Source: an uncultured Pseudomonadales bacterium | GTDB taxonomy: Bacteria; Pseudomonadota; Gammaproteobacteria; Pseudomonadales; Azotimanducaceae | DNA length: 64,000 bases | Assembly: GCA_958296195.1 (NCBI GenBank) | Contig: OY282455.1 | Coordinates: 1,736,001 to 1,800,000, forward strand | Reading direction: 5' to 3' | Part shown: positions 17,101 to 23,950 of the stretch, one piece after another | How the letters are laid out: each line of letters starts with the position of its first letter | How positions within the stretch are numbered: position 1 is the stretch's first letter | The notes under the pieces: generated by a model | Databases searched by the model: none | What the model saw: the letters and a program-made list of their open reading frames with translations, nothing else | Told to the model about the DNA's origin: nothing | Translations under genes and position numbers: made by a program

Positions 17101-17875
17101 CGATGAGCCAGACCACCGCCGCGACCATGCCGACCAAAAGGCCGGTGCCCCTCCAGCCGCGCAGGAGATAGCGCCCTCCCCAATAGAGGGGATAGGCCAG
17201 CAGCAGCCCGACGACCAGCGCACGATGGCCGAAAACGATGCCATTGGCCACAAAAAGCAGGAAGAAGGCGTGTACCCACCAGTGCTGACGCCTTCCGTCT
17301 TCGCCGCGCACAACCAGCACTAGGCCGACGATCAACAGCAAGTAGCCCAGGATGGCGGCAAGGGTGTGGGCGTTGATGCTGGAGCCAGTGGCGTACAGCG
17401 GCAACAGCAGCAACAGCGCCAGCGCCAGCACGGGAATGGCGCCCTTGGAACGCACGATGGCCGGCCCGTTTTGGTGGCAGAAAAGAAAGACCAGGCCGGC
17501 CAGTAGAATCGCCGCCCAATGGCGGACGCCCTGCAGGCTGAACGCAAAGAGCAGGCCGATGCCGTAAAGGACCAACAGGGCGGCAAAGCAGAGCAGGACC
17601 GGCCAAGCCCCCGCTTGAACGCCCCTACGCAGCAGGGACAGGCCCATCAGAAGCGCCACTGCGGCAAAGACTGCGTCCGCAACGCCGCCGGGAAAGTGGA
17701 TGCGCAGCAGGTTCGCAAGCAGCAGCAGGGCCAGCAGCACGAGGCTGTCGCCGGGAAACGCCATGCGCTCCGACAGCCGCCGCAAGGCGAGTGCGCCGCG
17801 CCCCAACCAGCCCGGACCGGACGCTGGGCCGCTTTGCGCCAAACCGCCAACGCGGGACAGCCAATTTTGGCTCAT
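11102..17875 (-). CDS. O-antigen ligase-like protein with giant plant-type LRR array in its periplasmic loop
   Basis: 2,257 residues; usual O-antigen ligases/polymerases have about 400-450. Residues 1-320 hold about ten membrane helices, ending with the Wzy_C/WaaL-type signature GRRTLWGAALAGMAESPWLG plus EGPGAV. Residues about 363-2135 are leucine-rich repeats. The ligase fold then resumes with AHNLFLQFGLQTGIVGLALL (His2165 in the place of the conserved periplasmic His of the family) and about three final helices. The LRR part therefore sits where ligases have their large periplasmic loop. By eye there are ten modules, each opening with a plant LRRNT_2-like cap (Cys, LLxxRDxLAG, LNW, WxGV, RVxxLxL) and followed by 3-7 LRRs of the LxGxIPxELGxL type, about 47 in all. 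It is first in the operon, with a GGAG ribosome site. Confidence 0.88.
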   Translation of the reverse strand: MSQNWLSRVGGLAQSGPASGPGWLGRGALALRRLSERMAFPGDSLVLLALLLLANLLRIHFPGGVADAVFAAVALLMGLSLLRRGVQAGAWPVLLCFAALLVLYGIGLLFAFSLQGVRHWAAILLAGLVFLFCHQNGPAIVRSKGAIPVLALALLLLLPLYATGSSINAHTLAAILGYLLLIVGLVLVVRGEDGRRQHWWVHAFFLLFVANGIVFGHRALVVGLLLAYPLYWGGRYLLRGWRGTGLLVGMVAAVVWLIVAVLMAPLPIGAASYVDSVFQDYTGGRAETGRRTLWGAALAGMAESPWLGEGPGAVITALPSARLEGPDIGLADGSGPPPTGADAPLQEQEAERSPVIAAASRGHACLNDANPGLVTDCNILIGLRSALSGGVGDLWSWDYPYPIASWRGVTLGGAPPRVTELDLSWRTSLSGGIPREIARLDQLTALNLSVNAFSGPIPRELSRLFNLETLSLAYNDLSGPIPPELGLLKKLRYLYLDGNRLSGAVPAELGELPNLRKLMLAGNELEGPFPEALRRVEEHDLDRGLLCLPGTVGAELQKDCSVLLAARGALDPTGKLNWGPATPIPSWQGVVLGGSPLRVVELRLRQVGLGGSLPEQLGALDGLKELILDRNGLTGPIPPQLGRLANLHNLVLDYNALTGPIPPQLSNLRQLKRLWLSNNRLTGVVPAALGTMPNLETLVLDGNMFTGALPPALRGVRNDDLFCLPPAGLPADRFNPGLLRDCTILLSVRRSMAGADRLNWFPREKLVAWRGVILGGEPLRVVALALEDSGLSGRIPAELGGLDRLVLLHLANNQFTGPVPAELARLGELAFLSLENNRLVGGLPPELLALPKLEALSYTDRSFDGLTPRPPPLDGGHAPDLFCLPSSGGGLGVGAGLLEDCALLLEVRDALAGEAELNWRKGAPIGAWRGVILGGAPPRVVGLDLEGAGLRGRIPPQLADLGRLESLRLADNALSGPIPAELGGLGNLGELRLGADRRIWDDDALRKELFCLPLPEVGPGLLKDCETLLAARDALAGGAGLNWRRTTPLGLWDGVLIAGAPLRVIGLELPKRGLLGRLPAELAALDRLEKLNLNWNALKGSIPPELGGLRRLRELKLQNNALTGVIPQELGGLPLLSKLRLAGNAFAGAAPAALREVADHDLDDDLYCVPHAGAGAALLGDCSLLLNVRDALAGSVKLNWHRAMPIGAWEGVALGGAPPRVRELNLNGKGLLGQLPPELGGLAGLRVLSLERNALSGAVPPQIGDLGNLRELRLRGNRLSGPVPAQLGALGQLSLLRLGGNDFSGPIPEALRQVADSDLNRRRTCPLVPLRNFGLQDDCANLLAVRDLLAGSAALNWSEAAPMNAWHGVVLGGEPQRVVLLDLAWKKPLLDGRIPAALGRLERLVALYLGGNNLHGSIPAELGKLKNLKYLYMGSNSLTGPVPAELGDLGNLEHLYLGYNSLTGPIPAELGRLEKITHLSLRHNSLTGPIPVELGDLESLQSLHLDHNRLSGVVPTAMGTLPHLRLDGNAFGGAVPSSSYLEKSDAPNMEALDLGVLASGIVNGEGGMVQLCDRASARPPSNGLLRDCAILLEARDVLTGGVALNWNASTPIGLWRGVALGGEPPRVIALDLVRMGLRGTVPAQLGGLDQLVSLRLSRNALTGPIPAALGGLANLQELMLNGNALTGVIPAALENLDKLRHLRLSGNRLAHSMARSYSNATESAPKDQTNKPLQALKDGLTCSELGAEAAGLRMDCATLLAARDELAGSADLNWSEALPISAWRGVWAGGEPVRIMALNLPSAGLDGRIPANLAKLDRLASLQLSGNRLTGSIPAQLGDLRNLRLLRLSNNRLSGAIPPELGGLVALRKLALDRNELTGSIPMELTKLAELEELRLADNRLGGLVPSELALLDKLVFLHLGGNEFIGCLPPALRGLGDANQELDFACDPSPWGKPPLLDDAAVLMAVRDILAGEAKLNWSYSEPITSWQGVTVAGAPPRVVAVNLSGAGLNGRIPAELGVLDQLSWLRLNDNQLTGAIPPELGWLTNLRELALQGNALTGAIPPQLQHLVNLEELWLGGNHLSGAIPPELGRIDSLWVLKLVGNDFTGCLPDSVQRFGSNLQYTLDLPVCGREAKGTAAGIGAAIQALNKLVDPTERKGVAKSAHNLFLQFGLQTGIVGLALLALLCASLIFSVRTRTGVEVTPVQRFVATCIVMVIIQNIFEVYLLQNLLSVGICSWILIGMGIGELDRGRQEKPA
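11471..16789 (-). repeat. Ten-module LRR-encoding DNA repeat inside the ligase gene
   Basis: About 5.3 kb of in-frame degenerate repeats. The WxGV cap motif of successive modules (protein order) lies near 16653, 16109, 15573, 15090, 14716, 14242, 13771, 13025, 12520 and 11906. Module lengths differ: the seventh carries about seven LRRs, the fourth only about three. Internal LRR units are close to 72 nt (24 residues), and several neighbouring units in 13.3-13.6 kb are nearly identical. This fits growth by unequal crossing-over and suggests copy-number variation between strains. The frame stays open throughout, so the array is under selection as protein. Confidence 0.85.
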
Positions 17876-17966
17876 TTGCTCAGCTTCTCCACTTTGACCG
17901 GGTGCGCATGCCCTCCCCTTAGGGCCTCGACCGCCGCAGCGGGCCGTTTCGGCAACGCGGCTGCCC

Positions 17967-18008
17967 TTTACGGTGTTGCGTTATATTGTCGATAATACCA
18001 CCCTGCAA
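17967..18008. promoter_or_regulatory. Overlapping divergent promoters for the ligase operon and the 18.1 kb gene
   Basis: Leftward: TTGCAG (18008-18003), 17 bp spacer, TATAAC (17985-17980), which would start transcription about 100 nt before the ligase ATG. Rightward: TTTACG (17967-17972), 18 bp spacer, GATAAT (17991-17996), about 115 nt before the GTG of the downstream gene. The two core promoters overlap, so they may compete. This is the only AT-rich patch in the 243-base gap 17876-18118; nothing else is evident there. Confidence 0.5.
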
Positions 18009-18118
18009 CGGCCATGCGTGAACATGGCCAAGCCACCCGCAGTTTGCCCGTCGAGGCAATGCGTAGGCGCCTTGGCGCGAACCGCCACGATAGTTGTCAA
18101 ATGAAGGGGAGTAATTTG

Positions 18119-20110
18119 GTGCTGACCAGTCGTTTAGCTCACCTTCGGCCAAAGTGGATTGGGGAGTTGGGAATCTCCATCATTCCACTGCTTCTTTTCA
18201 TTCCTGTGCTGCACTACTCCCTGTCGACACCGATCGGCCTAATTGACAATGCTCCGGGGCTAGCGCGGAAATTCGATGACGCAAGTGCGTTTCTCCACTA
18301 TTTGCACAACACCTTCGTGGATTCCGGGCATGAGCGGTTCAGGCCGTTTTTCGACGTATGGATCGGGCTTATATATAAAGCCTTCGGCGATGCTCCATGG
18401 CCTCATCACCTCAGCCAGTGGATGTTCCACTTTGGCGCGGCCGCCCTATTCATCGCCACTTTTAGGCGCGTTTCAAGACCACCCCACTATGCTAACGCTT
18501 CACCTTCACGAACGGGGATGCCGTTGCGAACCATCCCGGTGGCCGTATTAGCGTCCCTGTGGCTATTCTTCCCAAACGTGCCAGCTGTTCGAGTACAAGC
18601 CCCGGAAGTTTATACGGTCTTCTTTCTCGGTCTTTGCAACTTAGCGGCGGCGCTCATGCTGACTACCGATAGGGGATGGTCCGCACCAAGAAACCATGTG
18701 CTGTTTTGCATGGGCTACCTAGGTCTCGTGTTCTGCAAGGAGGTTAACGTTGCCGCAGCGCTTTTCCTGCTTGCCTTTTGGTGGACCTTGGCGATTGTGA
18801 AGGGGGTTTCCACCAAAAAGATGCTATTGGGGGCAGTGCTCACCCTGACCCTGTTCGTTGCCATCCACAGAATAAGCCTTGCCTTGGAAATGGCCGCGAT
18901 TGGCGGCCGATACTTCGTCTCAACCTCGTCAATTCTCGATAGACTCCATGAGAACGCACCGAAAATTCTCCGAGGTCTGTTTCAATATGAAACCTCGGCG
19001 GCCGTAACCACAGTCTTCGCCTTTCTTCTAATATCCATCATCACTGCGGTCGGCGCCAGAATGCTACGCCGCAAAATTGACGGCGAGCTCGCATTTATTT
19101 TGCTGCTGCTTGGCGAGCTCGCAAGCATGTTCCTCATTCTAAGCCTTTCATACGGCGTCTCACTAAGATATTGGTACATCCTGGTGCCCTGCCTCGCCAT
19201 GCTGCTGGCCTTTGCCGCCAAGCTCCTGCTGGAGGCGGCCCAGCGTCACGGAGTTCTCGCCAACTGCACTGCATTGGCATTGACGATCTTCATTGCTTTC
19301 TTTGTATCGGCCAACTACTACAATTTTTTGCATCAGACCCTTGCCGCCCACAGCGCCCGCAATCTTGATGCCCGATTGATAGCGGAGGTTGCCCAGCTTC
19401 TTAACAGCGGACAATACGTCCAAGGCAGCGCTGATGATTGGAGTTTTGAGGAAATGAAGATTCTTGGGCAGCAAATGCATTGGCCCAAGTCTCCCTACGG
19501 TGCGCACAGCATACACAGGGTCCCTCCACAAGACCCGCAACAGCCCTATTACATTCTGGACATGCTGGGGAACCCCGATCTTATGGACACCCACGCCAGC
19601 TTGGTTGGCCGGACGGATTATGGAATTCTGAACCATGCCGGAAAGGTGGCGGGCCTTCTGCAGGGCAAAACTCCGCACCTGTCCAAAGACTACGGCATGT
19701 TTGCGTTGGGCGAGTACCGCTGGACCCTGTACGCCCTGCCGCACAACATGAGCGACTATGTGGACCAGCTAACCGCGGCGGCTGGCGAAGCCATTGCGCA
19801 ATCGATCTTTGACGTGCATCTTGACGGCGGAAGGATCCTGTACGCCAAGAAGCCCTGTGTTGAGGAGGATGTTGGGAAAAGGTTTTTCCTGCACCTGCTG
19901 CCGGCGAGAACAACTGACCTTCCGGAAAGCCGGAGGCCGCACGGGTTCGACAACCTGGATTTCCATTTTCGGGACTACGGCATCAGAAATGGCGGGGCTT
20001 GCCTAGCGGTGCGCACACTTCCGCAATATGCGATCACCAAAATCACCACCGGTCAATACCTATCGGGAAAAGGCCCAGTTTGGAGAGCGAAGATCCCGGT
20101 CGAAATTTAG
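18119..20110 (+). CDS. Polytopic membrane protein with C-terminal two-Cys module
   Basis: 663 residues from GTG 18119, chosen because AAGGGGAG stands 7 nt upstream; an ATG at 18101 and earlier in-frame starts are possible but lack such a site. About eleven to twelve hydrophobic helices fill residues 15-430. The first loop reads PGLARKFDDASAFLHYL and lacks the usual GT-C DE or DS motif, so I cannot place the catalytic family; a distant GT-C or O-antigen-processing enzyme is possible. A soluble segment follows, and the last 100 residues are the shared module (FDVHL, PC, FFLH, GFDNLDF, LPQY, TGQY). It is divergent from the ligase operon and overlaps the convergent dehydrogenase gene by 4 nt. Confidence 0.7.
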   Translation: MLTSRLAHLRPKWIGELGISIIPLLLFIPVLHYSLSTPIGLIDNAPGLARKFDDASAFLHYLHNTFVDSGHERFRPFFDVWIGLIYKAFGDAPWPHHLSQWMFHFGAAALFIATFRRVSRPPHYANASPSRTGMPLRTIPVAVLASLWLFFPNVPAVRVQAPEVYTVFFLGLCNLAAALMLTTDRGWSAPRNHVLFCMGYLGLVFCKEVNVAAALFLLAFWWTLAIVKGVSTKKMLLGAVLTLTLFVAIHRISLALEMAAIGGRYFVSTSSILDRLHENAPKILRGLFQYETSAAVTTVFAFLLISIITAVGARMLRRKIDGELAFILLLLGELASMFLILSLSYGVSLRYWYILVPCLAMLLAFAAKLLLEAAQRHGVLANCTALALTIFIAFFVSANYYNFLHQTLAAHSARNLDARLIAEVAQLLNSGQYVQGSADDWSFEEMKILGQQMHWPKSPYGAHSIHRVPPQDPQQPYYILDMLGNPDLMDTHASLVGRTDYGILNHAGKVAGLLQGKTPHLSKDYGMFALGEYRWTLYALPHNMSDYVDQLTAAAGEAIAQSIFDVHLDGGRILYAKKPCVEEDVGKRFFLHLLPARTTDLPESRRPHGFDNLDFHFRDYGIRNGGACLAVRTLPQYAITKITTGQYLSGKGPVWRAKIPVEI

Positions 20111-22542
20111 CTCCGCAATCGTTCGTTGTTCGGGTCAAAGGGACTTTCCGGCAGCACCAAGGCGCTGCGGCGCTCGCCGAGAATCTCGATTTCCAGAGCC
20201 GTTCCTGGCTGCGCCAACCCGGGGCGGAGCATGGCTAGGGCGAGGGACTTGCCCAGTCGATGGCCGTAGCCGCCGCTGGTGGCGCGGCCAACCAGTTCGC
20301 CGGAGTGGAACAGCGGATTGTTGCCGAGGGCGTCCGCGTTCTCCACGCCCTTGACCTCCAAGGTGGCGAAGGCGTTGGCGAAGCCGCGTTCCCGCCAAGC
20401 CAGCAGCCCTTCGCGGCCAATGAAGTCGCCCTTGTCCAGATGCACGAAGCGGTGCAGGCCGGACTCCAAGGCGGCGTATTCGATGGACAGTTCGGCACCG
20501 ATCATGCGGTAGGACTTCTCCAAGCGCAGGGCGTCCATGGCACGGATGCCGAAGGGCCTGATCTCCAGGTCCTCACCCGCCTCAAACAGCGCATCGAATA
20601 TCTGGTTTTGCATCTCCATGGGATGGTGCAGCTCCCAACCGAGCTCGCCGATGAAGTTCACCCGCATGGCCGTTGCTTGGGCTGGGCCGATGTTCAGGGC
20701 GCGGGCGGAGAGCCAAGGAAAGGCGGCGTTGCCGAAATCCGCATCCGAGACGCGCTGCAGCAGCGTTCGGGACTGCGGCCCGGCCACCACCAAAACGCCT
20801 AGAGTGCTGGTCAGATCGCTAAAGCGCACCGAGCCGTCGGCGGGCATGAGCTTTTGCAGGTAGTCGTGGTCCAAACGCTGCCAAGCGCCGGCGGAAACCA
20901 AGTAGAAGGACTGCGCCCCCTCCCGCAAGATGGTGAACTCGCTATGCACTCCGCCCTTGACGTTCAGCGCATGGCACAGGCCGACTCGGCCGGGCTTGGT
21001 CGGCAGGCGATTGGCCACCAGCCGGTCTAGGAAGGCGGCGGCGCCGGGACCGGACACCCGGCACTTGGCGAAGGCGGTCATGTCCAGCAGGCCCACATGC
21101 TCATGCACATGGCGGCATTCCTCGCCCACCGGGCCAAACCAGCGCGAGCGGCGGAAAGACCAGTGGTCTTCGGCGGCCACACCAGCAGGGGCGAACCAGT
21201 TGGCCCGCTCCCAGCCGAACTTCTGGCCAAACACCGCGCCCCGCGCCTTAAGGCGTTCGTAGCAGGGCGCGGTTCTCAACGGCCGCCCAGCGGGGCGCTC
21301 CTCATCTGGGTAGTGGATGGTGAAGACGTTGGCGTAGGCTTCCTCGTTCTTCCGCTTGAGATAACCCTTGCCGGCGTAGTCCCCAAAGCGACGCGGCTCC
21401 ACCCCCAGCATGTCGATGCTGGGCTGTCCTTCGACGATCCATTCGGCAAGCTGCCAGCCGGCGCCGCCGGCCGCGGTGATGCCGAAACTATGGCCCTCGT
21501 TCAGCCAAAAGTTGGGCAGCCCCCAGGCCGGGCCGACGATGGGGCTGCCGTCCGGAGTGTAGGGAATGGCGCCGTTGTACACCTCCTTGACGCCCACTTC
21601 GGCAAAGGCCGGCACTCGGTTCATGGCCGCTTCGATGTGTGGGGTCAGCCGCTCCAAGTCGGGGTCGAAGAGTTCGTACTCCACGTCGTCCGCCGGGGCA
21701 TCAACGTAGCAGCAGGGTGCGCCCCGCTCGTAGGGACCCAAGATGAAACCGCCCCGCTCCTCGCGCAAGTACCAGGAGCCATCCGACTCCCGCAGCACCC
21801 CCATCTCCGGCCGCCCCGCCGCGTGGCGGGCCAGCACCTCCGGGTGCGGTTCGGTGACGATGAACTGATGCTCCACTGGCAGCACCGGCACGTCCAAGCC
21901 GACCATCGCCCCGGTGGCCCTGGCGTAGCTGCCGGTGGCGGAGACGACGTGTTCGCAGCGGATGTCACCCCCGGTGGTGCGCACCAGCCATTCCCCAGCG
22001 CGCCTTTCAATGGCGGTGACCCGGGTGCGCCGGTGAATCTCCGCACCCTCGGCCCGAGCGCCCTTGGCCAAGGCTTGGGTGAGGTCCGCCGGCTGAACGT
22101 AGCCGTCCTCTGGGTGGTGGATGGCACCCACCAAGCCATCGACGTTGCACAACGGCCAAAGCTCCCGCACCTGCTCCGGCGTCAGGAAATCCACCCGCAC
22201 GCCGATGGTGCGGGCGGTGGCGGCGTACTGGCGGTACTCGTCCATGCGCTCGGCGTTCATCGCCAGGCGGATGTTGCCCACCTGCCGAAAGCCGACGGCC
22301 TGGCCGGTTTCCGCCTCAAGCCGTTGGTAGAGCTGCACCGAGTATTTGTGGATCTGGCCGACGCTGTAGCTCATGTTGAACAGGGGCAGCAGGCCGGCGG
22401 CATGCCAGGTGGCGCCGCAGGTCAACTCACCCTTCTCCACCAAGAGCGCCTCCGCGCCCCAGCCCTTCTTCGCCAAGTGATAGAGCGTGCTGACGCCGAC
22501 GACCCCGCCGCCAATCACGACAACCCGCGCCTGTGACCTCAT
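20107..22542 (-). CDS. Dimethylglycine/sarcosine dehydrogenase-like flavoprotein (DAO + GcvT domains)
   Basis: 811 residues from the ATG at 22542, backed by AAGGGAG six bases upstream; the frame is open further but that region is regulatory. Order: FAD-binding DAO domain with VVVIGGGVVGVSTLYHLA, the TWHAAGL motif whose His carries covalent FAD in dimethylglycine and sarcosine dehydrogenases, a linker domain, then the folate-binding GcvT domain (about 430-700) and its C-terminal barrel. Length and order match dimethylglycine dehydrogenase. Such enzymes oxidatively demethylate N-methylated glycines and hand the one-carbon unit to tetrahydrofolate. The product of a betaine methyltransferase would be its substrate, which connects it with the genes at 0-3 kb. 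Substrate choice is inference; related members act on other amines. Confidence 0.88.
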   Translation of the reverse strand: MRSQARVVVIGGGVVGVSTLYHLAKKGWGAEALLVEKGELTCGATWHAAGLLPLFNMSYSVGQIHKYSVQLYQRLEAETGQAVGFRQVGNIRLAMNAERMDEYRQYAATARTIGVRVDFLTPEQVRELWPLCNVDGLVGAIHHPEDGYVQPADLTQALAKGARAEGAEIHRRTRVTAIERRAGEWLVRTTGGDIRCEHVVSATGSYARATGAMVGLDVPVLPVEHQFIVTEPHPEVLARHAAGRPEMGVLRESDGSWYLREERGGFILGPYERGAPCCYVDAPADDVEYELFDPDLERLTPHIEAAMNRVPAFAEVGVKEVYNGAIPYTPDGSPIVGPAWGLPNFWLNEGHSFGITAAGGAGWQLAEWIVEGQPSIDMLGVEPRRFGDYAGKGYLKRKNEEAYANVFTIHYPDEERPAGRPLRTAPCYERLKARGAVFGQKFGWERANWFAPAGVAAEDHWSFRRSRWFGPVGEECRHVHEHVGLLDMTAFAKCRVSGPGAAAFLDRLVANRLPTKPGRVGLCHALNVKGGVHSEFTILREGAQSFYLVSAGAWQRLDHDYLQKLMPADGSVRFSDLTSTLGVLVVAGPQSRTLLQRVSDADFGNAAFPWLSARALNIGPAQATAMRVNFIGELGWELHHPMEMQNQIFDALFEAGEDLEIRPFGIRAMDALRLEKSYRMIGAELSIEYAALESGLHRFVHLDKGDFIGREGLLAWRERGFANAFATLEVKGVENADALGNNPLFHSGELVGRATSGGYGHRLGKSLALAMLRPGLAQPGTALEIEILGERRSALVLPESPFDPNNERLRS

Positions 22543-22882
22543 TAAGGCTCCCTTCGCATTCCGCGACGGGTGACCGCCGACACTCCCTTGCCCGCAGTGT
22601 ACCCGCTTGATGAGCCATTCTAAGAAGCCTAGTTCGGGCGATTGATCTGTTATGCGACTTGGCTTTGCAATTTCGCGCCAAAAGGCGCGGAGCTGACGGT
22701 TCGCGCCAAAGCGCACGGAGCTGACCGTTCGCGCCTCCGTGTCCGCCGCGCCGTCGCAAGTCGCAAACAAAGGTGGGCTGCATGACGTCCAAGGCGGTCC
22801 ATTCGGCAATAGGACTACTGCAAGGCTGCGCAAACCAGTAAACTCAGCCTCCTCTGGGCTCACCTAGCAGAACGGCGCATCA
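22543..22882. promoter_or_regulatory. Divergent control region with 28-bp direct repeats
   Basis: 340 bases without a supported gene, between the dehydrogenase and AraC-family genes. TTCGCGCC occurs three times at an exact 28 bp spacing (22672, 22700, 22728), each of the first two continuing with a similar unit containing GGAGCTGAC. Downstream, TCGCAA occurs twice (22754-22759 and 22761-22766), inside GTCGCAAACA shared with the region at 1282-1291. Direct repeats at constant spacing are typical of AraC-family operators. The likely user is the GbdR-like protein encoded next door; that assignment is inference. No clear -35/-10 pair was found. Confidence 0.5.
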
Positions 22883-23881
22883 GTGGACTCATACGCACAA
22901 CCGCTGCACATCGGCTTTCTGCTGCTCCCTCGATACACGCTGATCTCCCTTTCCTGCGCCGTATCGGTGCTGCGCATGGCCAATCGGCTAACGGGGCAGC
23001 CCCTGTATCGCTGGTCGCTGCACACCCAGACCGGCAACGCCGTCGAATCCAGCGACGGCCTATGCCTGCACATCGACGGTTCGTTGAGCGAAGCCGCCAA
23101 GGCTGGACAGCTGTTCGTCTGCGGCGGCATCAAGGTGGAGTCCACCTGCGACGGCGAGCTGCTCAACCTGCTGCGCGGCTTCGCCAAGCGCAGCACACCC
23201 ATCGGCGCCCTATGCACCGGCAGCTACGCCTTGGCGGCCGCCGGCCTACTCGACGGCTACCGCTGCGCCATCCATTGGGAGAACCTCGCCAGCCTGCGGG
23301 AAACCTTCCCGAAGGTGCAGGTGCAGCAGGGCCTGTTCGTGATCGACCGCAACCGCTACACCTGCTCCGGCGGGGTAAGCGCCTTAGACCTCATGCTGAA
23401 CCTAGTCGAGAGCCGCTACGGGCGCAAACTGGCGAGGGACATCTCGGAGCAGTTCATCTGCGAGCGCATCCGCACCCAGCAGGACAGTCAGCGCATTCCG
23501 CTGCAGCACTACCTGGGGACCAGCCAGCCGCGCATCGTCGAAGCGGTGGCGCTCATGGAGTCCAACGTGGAGGAGCCGTTGGGCATGGATGACTTGGCGT
23601 CCTATGTGGGCGTCTCCCGGCGCCAGCTTGAGCGCCTGTTCCACAAGCATCTCGGCTGCGCCCCCTCCCGCTACTATTTGGACTTGCGCCTGCGCCGGGC
23701 GCGCCTGCTGCTGCTGCGCACGGACATGCCCGTCATCGACATCGCCACGAGCTGCGGATTCTCATCGGCCCCCCACTTCAGCAAATGCTACAACGAACTG
23801 TTCGGGCGCTCGCCGCGGCAGGAGCGCCGCGAGTCCGGCCTCGGCGGTGAGCCTCTCGCGCCGTTGGCGACGCGCGGCTAA
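22883..23881 (+). CDS. GbdR/CdhR-like transcriptional activator (GATase1-like + AraC HTH)
   Basis: 332 residues. Residues 8-190 form a DJ-1/GATase1-like sensor domain: GFLLLPRYTLISLSCAV at the start, FVCGGIKVE, then PIGALCTGSYALAAAGLL with a Cys at the nucleophile-elbow position. Residues 215-315 are the double AraC helix-turn-helix with DDLASYVGVSRRQLERLFHKHLG and SCGFSSAPHFSKCYNELFG. This architecture is that of GbdR and CdhR, which activate betaine/dimethylglycine and carnitine catabolism, and of the arginine regulator ArgR of pseudomonads. Divergence from the dimethylglycine-dehydrogenase-like gene points to quaternary-amine sensing. The start is GTG with a poor ribosome site, so the exact N-terminus is uncertain by a few residues. 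Confidence 0.87.
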   Translation: MDSYAQPLHIGFLLLPRYTLISLSCAVSVLRMANRLTGQPLYRWSLHTQTGNAVESSDGLCLHIDGSLSEAAKAGQLFVCGGIKVESTCDGELLNLLRGFAKRSTPIGALCTGSYALAAAGLLDGYRCAIHWENLASLRETFPKVQVQQGLFVIDRNRYTCSGGVSALDLMLNLVESRYGRKLARDISEQFICERIRTQQDSQRIPLQHYLGTSQPRIVEAVALMESNVEEPLGMDDLASYVGVSRRQLERLFHKHLGCAPSRYYLDLRLRRARLLLLRTDMPVIDIATSCGFSSAPHFSKCYNELFGRSPRQERRESGLGGEPLAPLATRG

Positions 23882-23950
23882 GCGTTCCAATGCGCTCCAA
23901 TTCGGCTAACATGGCTGCAACTTCCCACTAGGGCCAAAAGGGTTAACAGG

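Noticed and set aside
21097-22536. Long rightward open frame opposite the dehydrogenase gene
   Set aside because: Antisense of a well-supported FAD/GcvT enzyme; the His/Val/Gly-rich translation is a GC-skew shadow.
22672-22735. Possible CRISPR array
   Set aside because: Only two full 28-bp units without spacers and no cas genes; more consistent with operator repeats.
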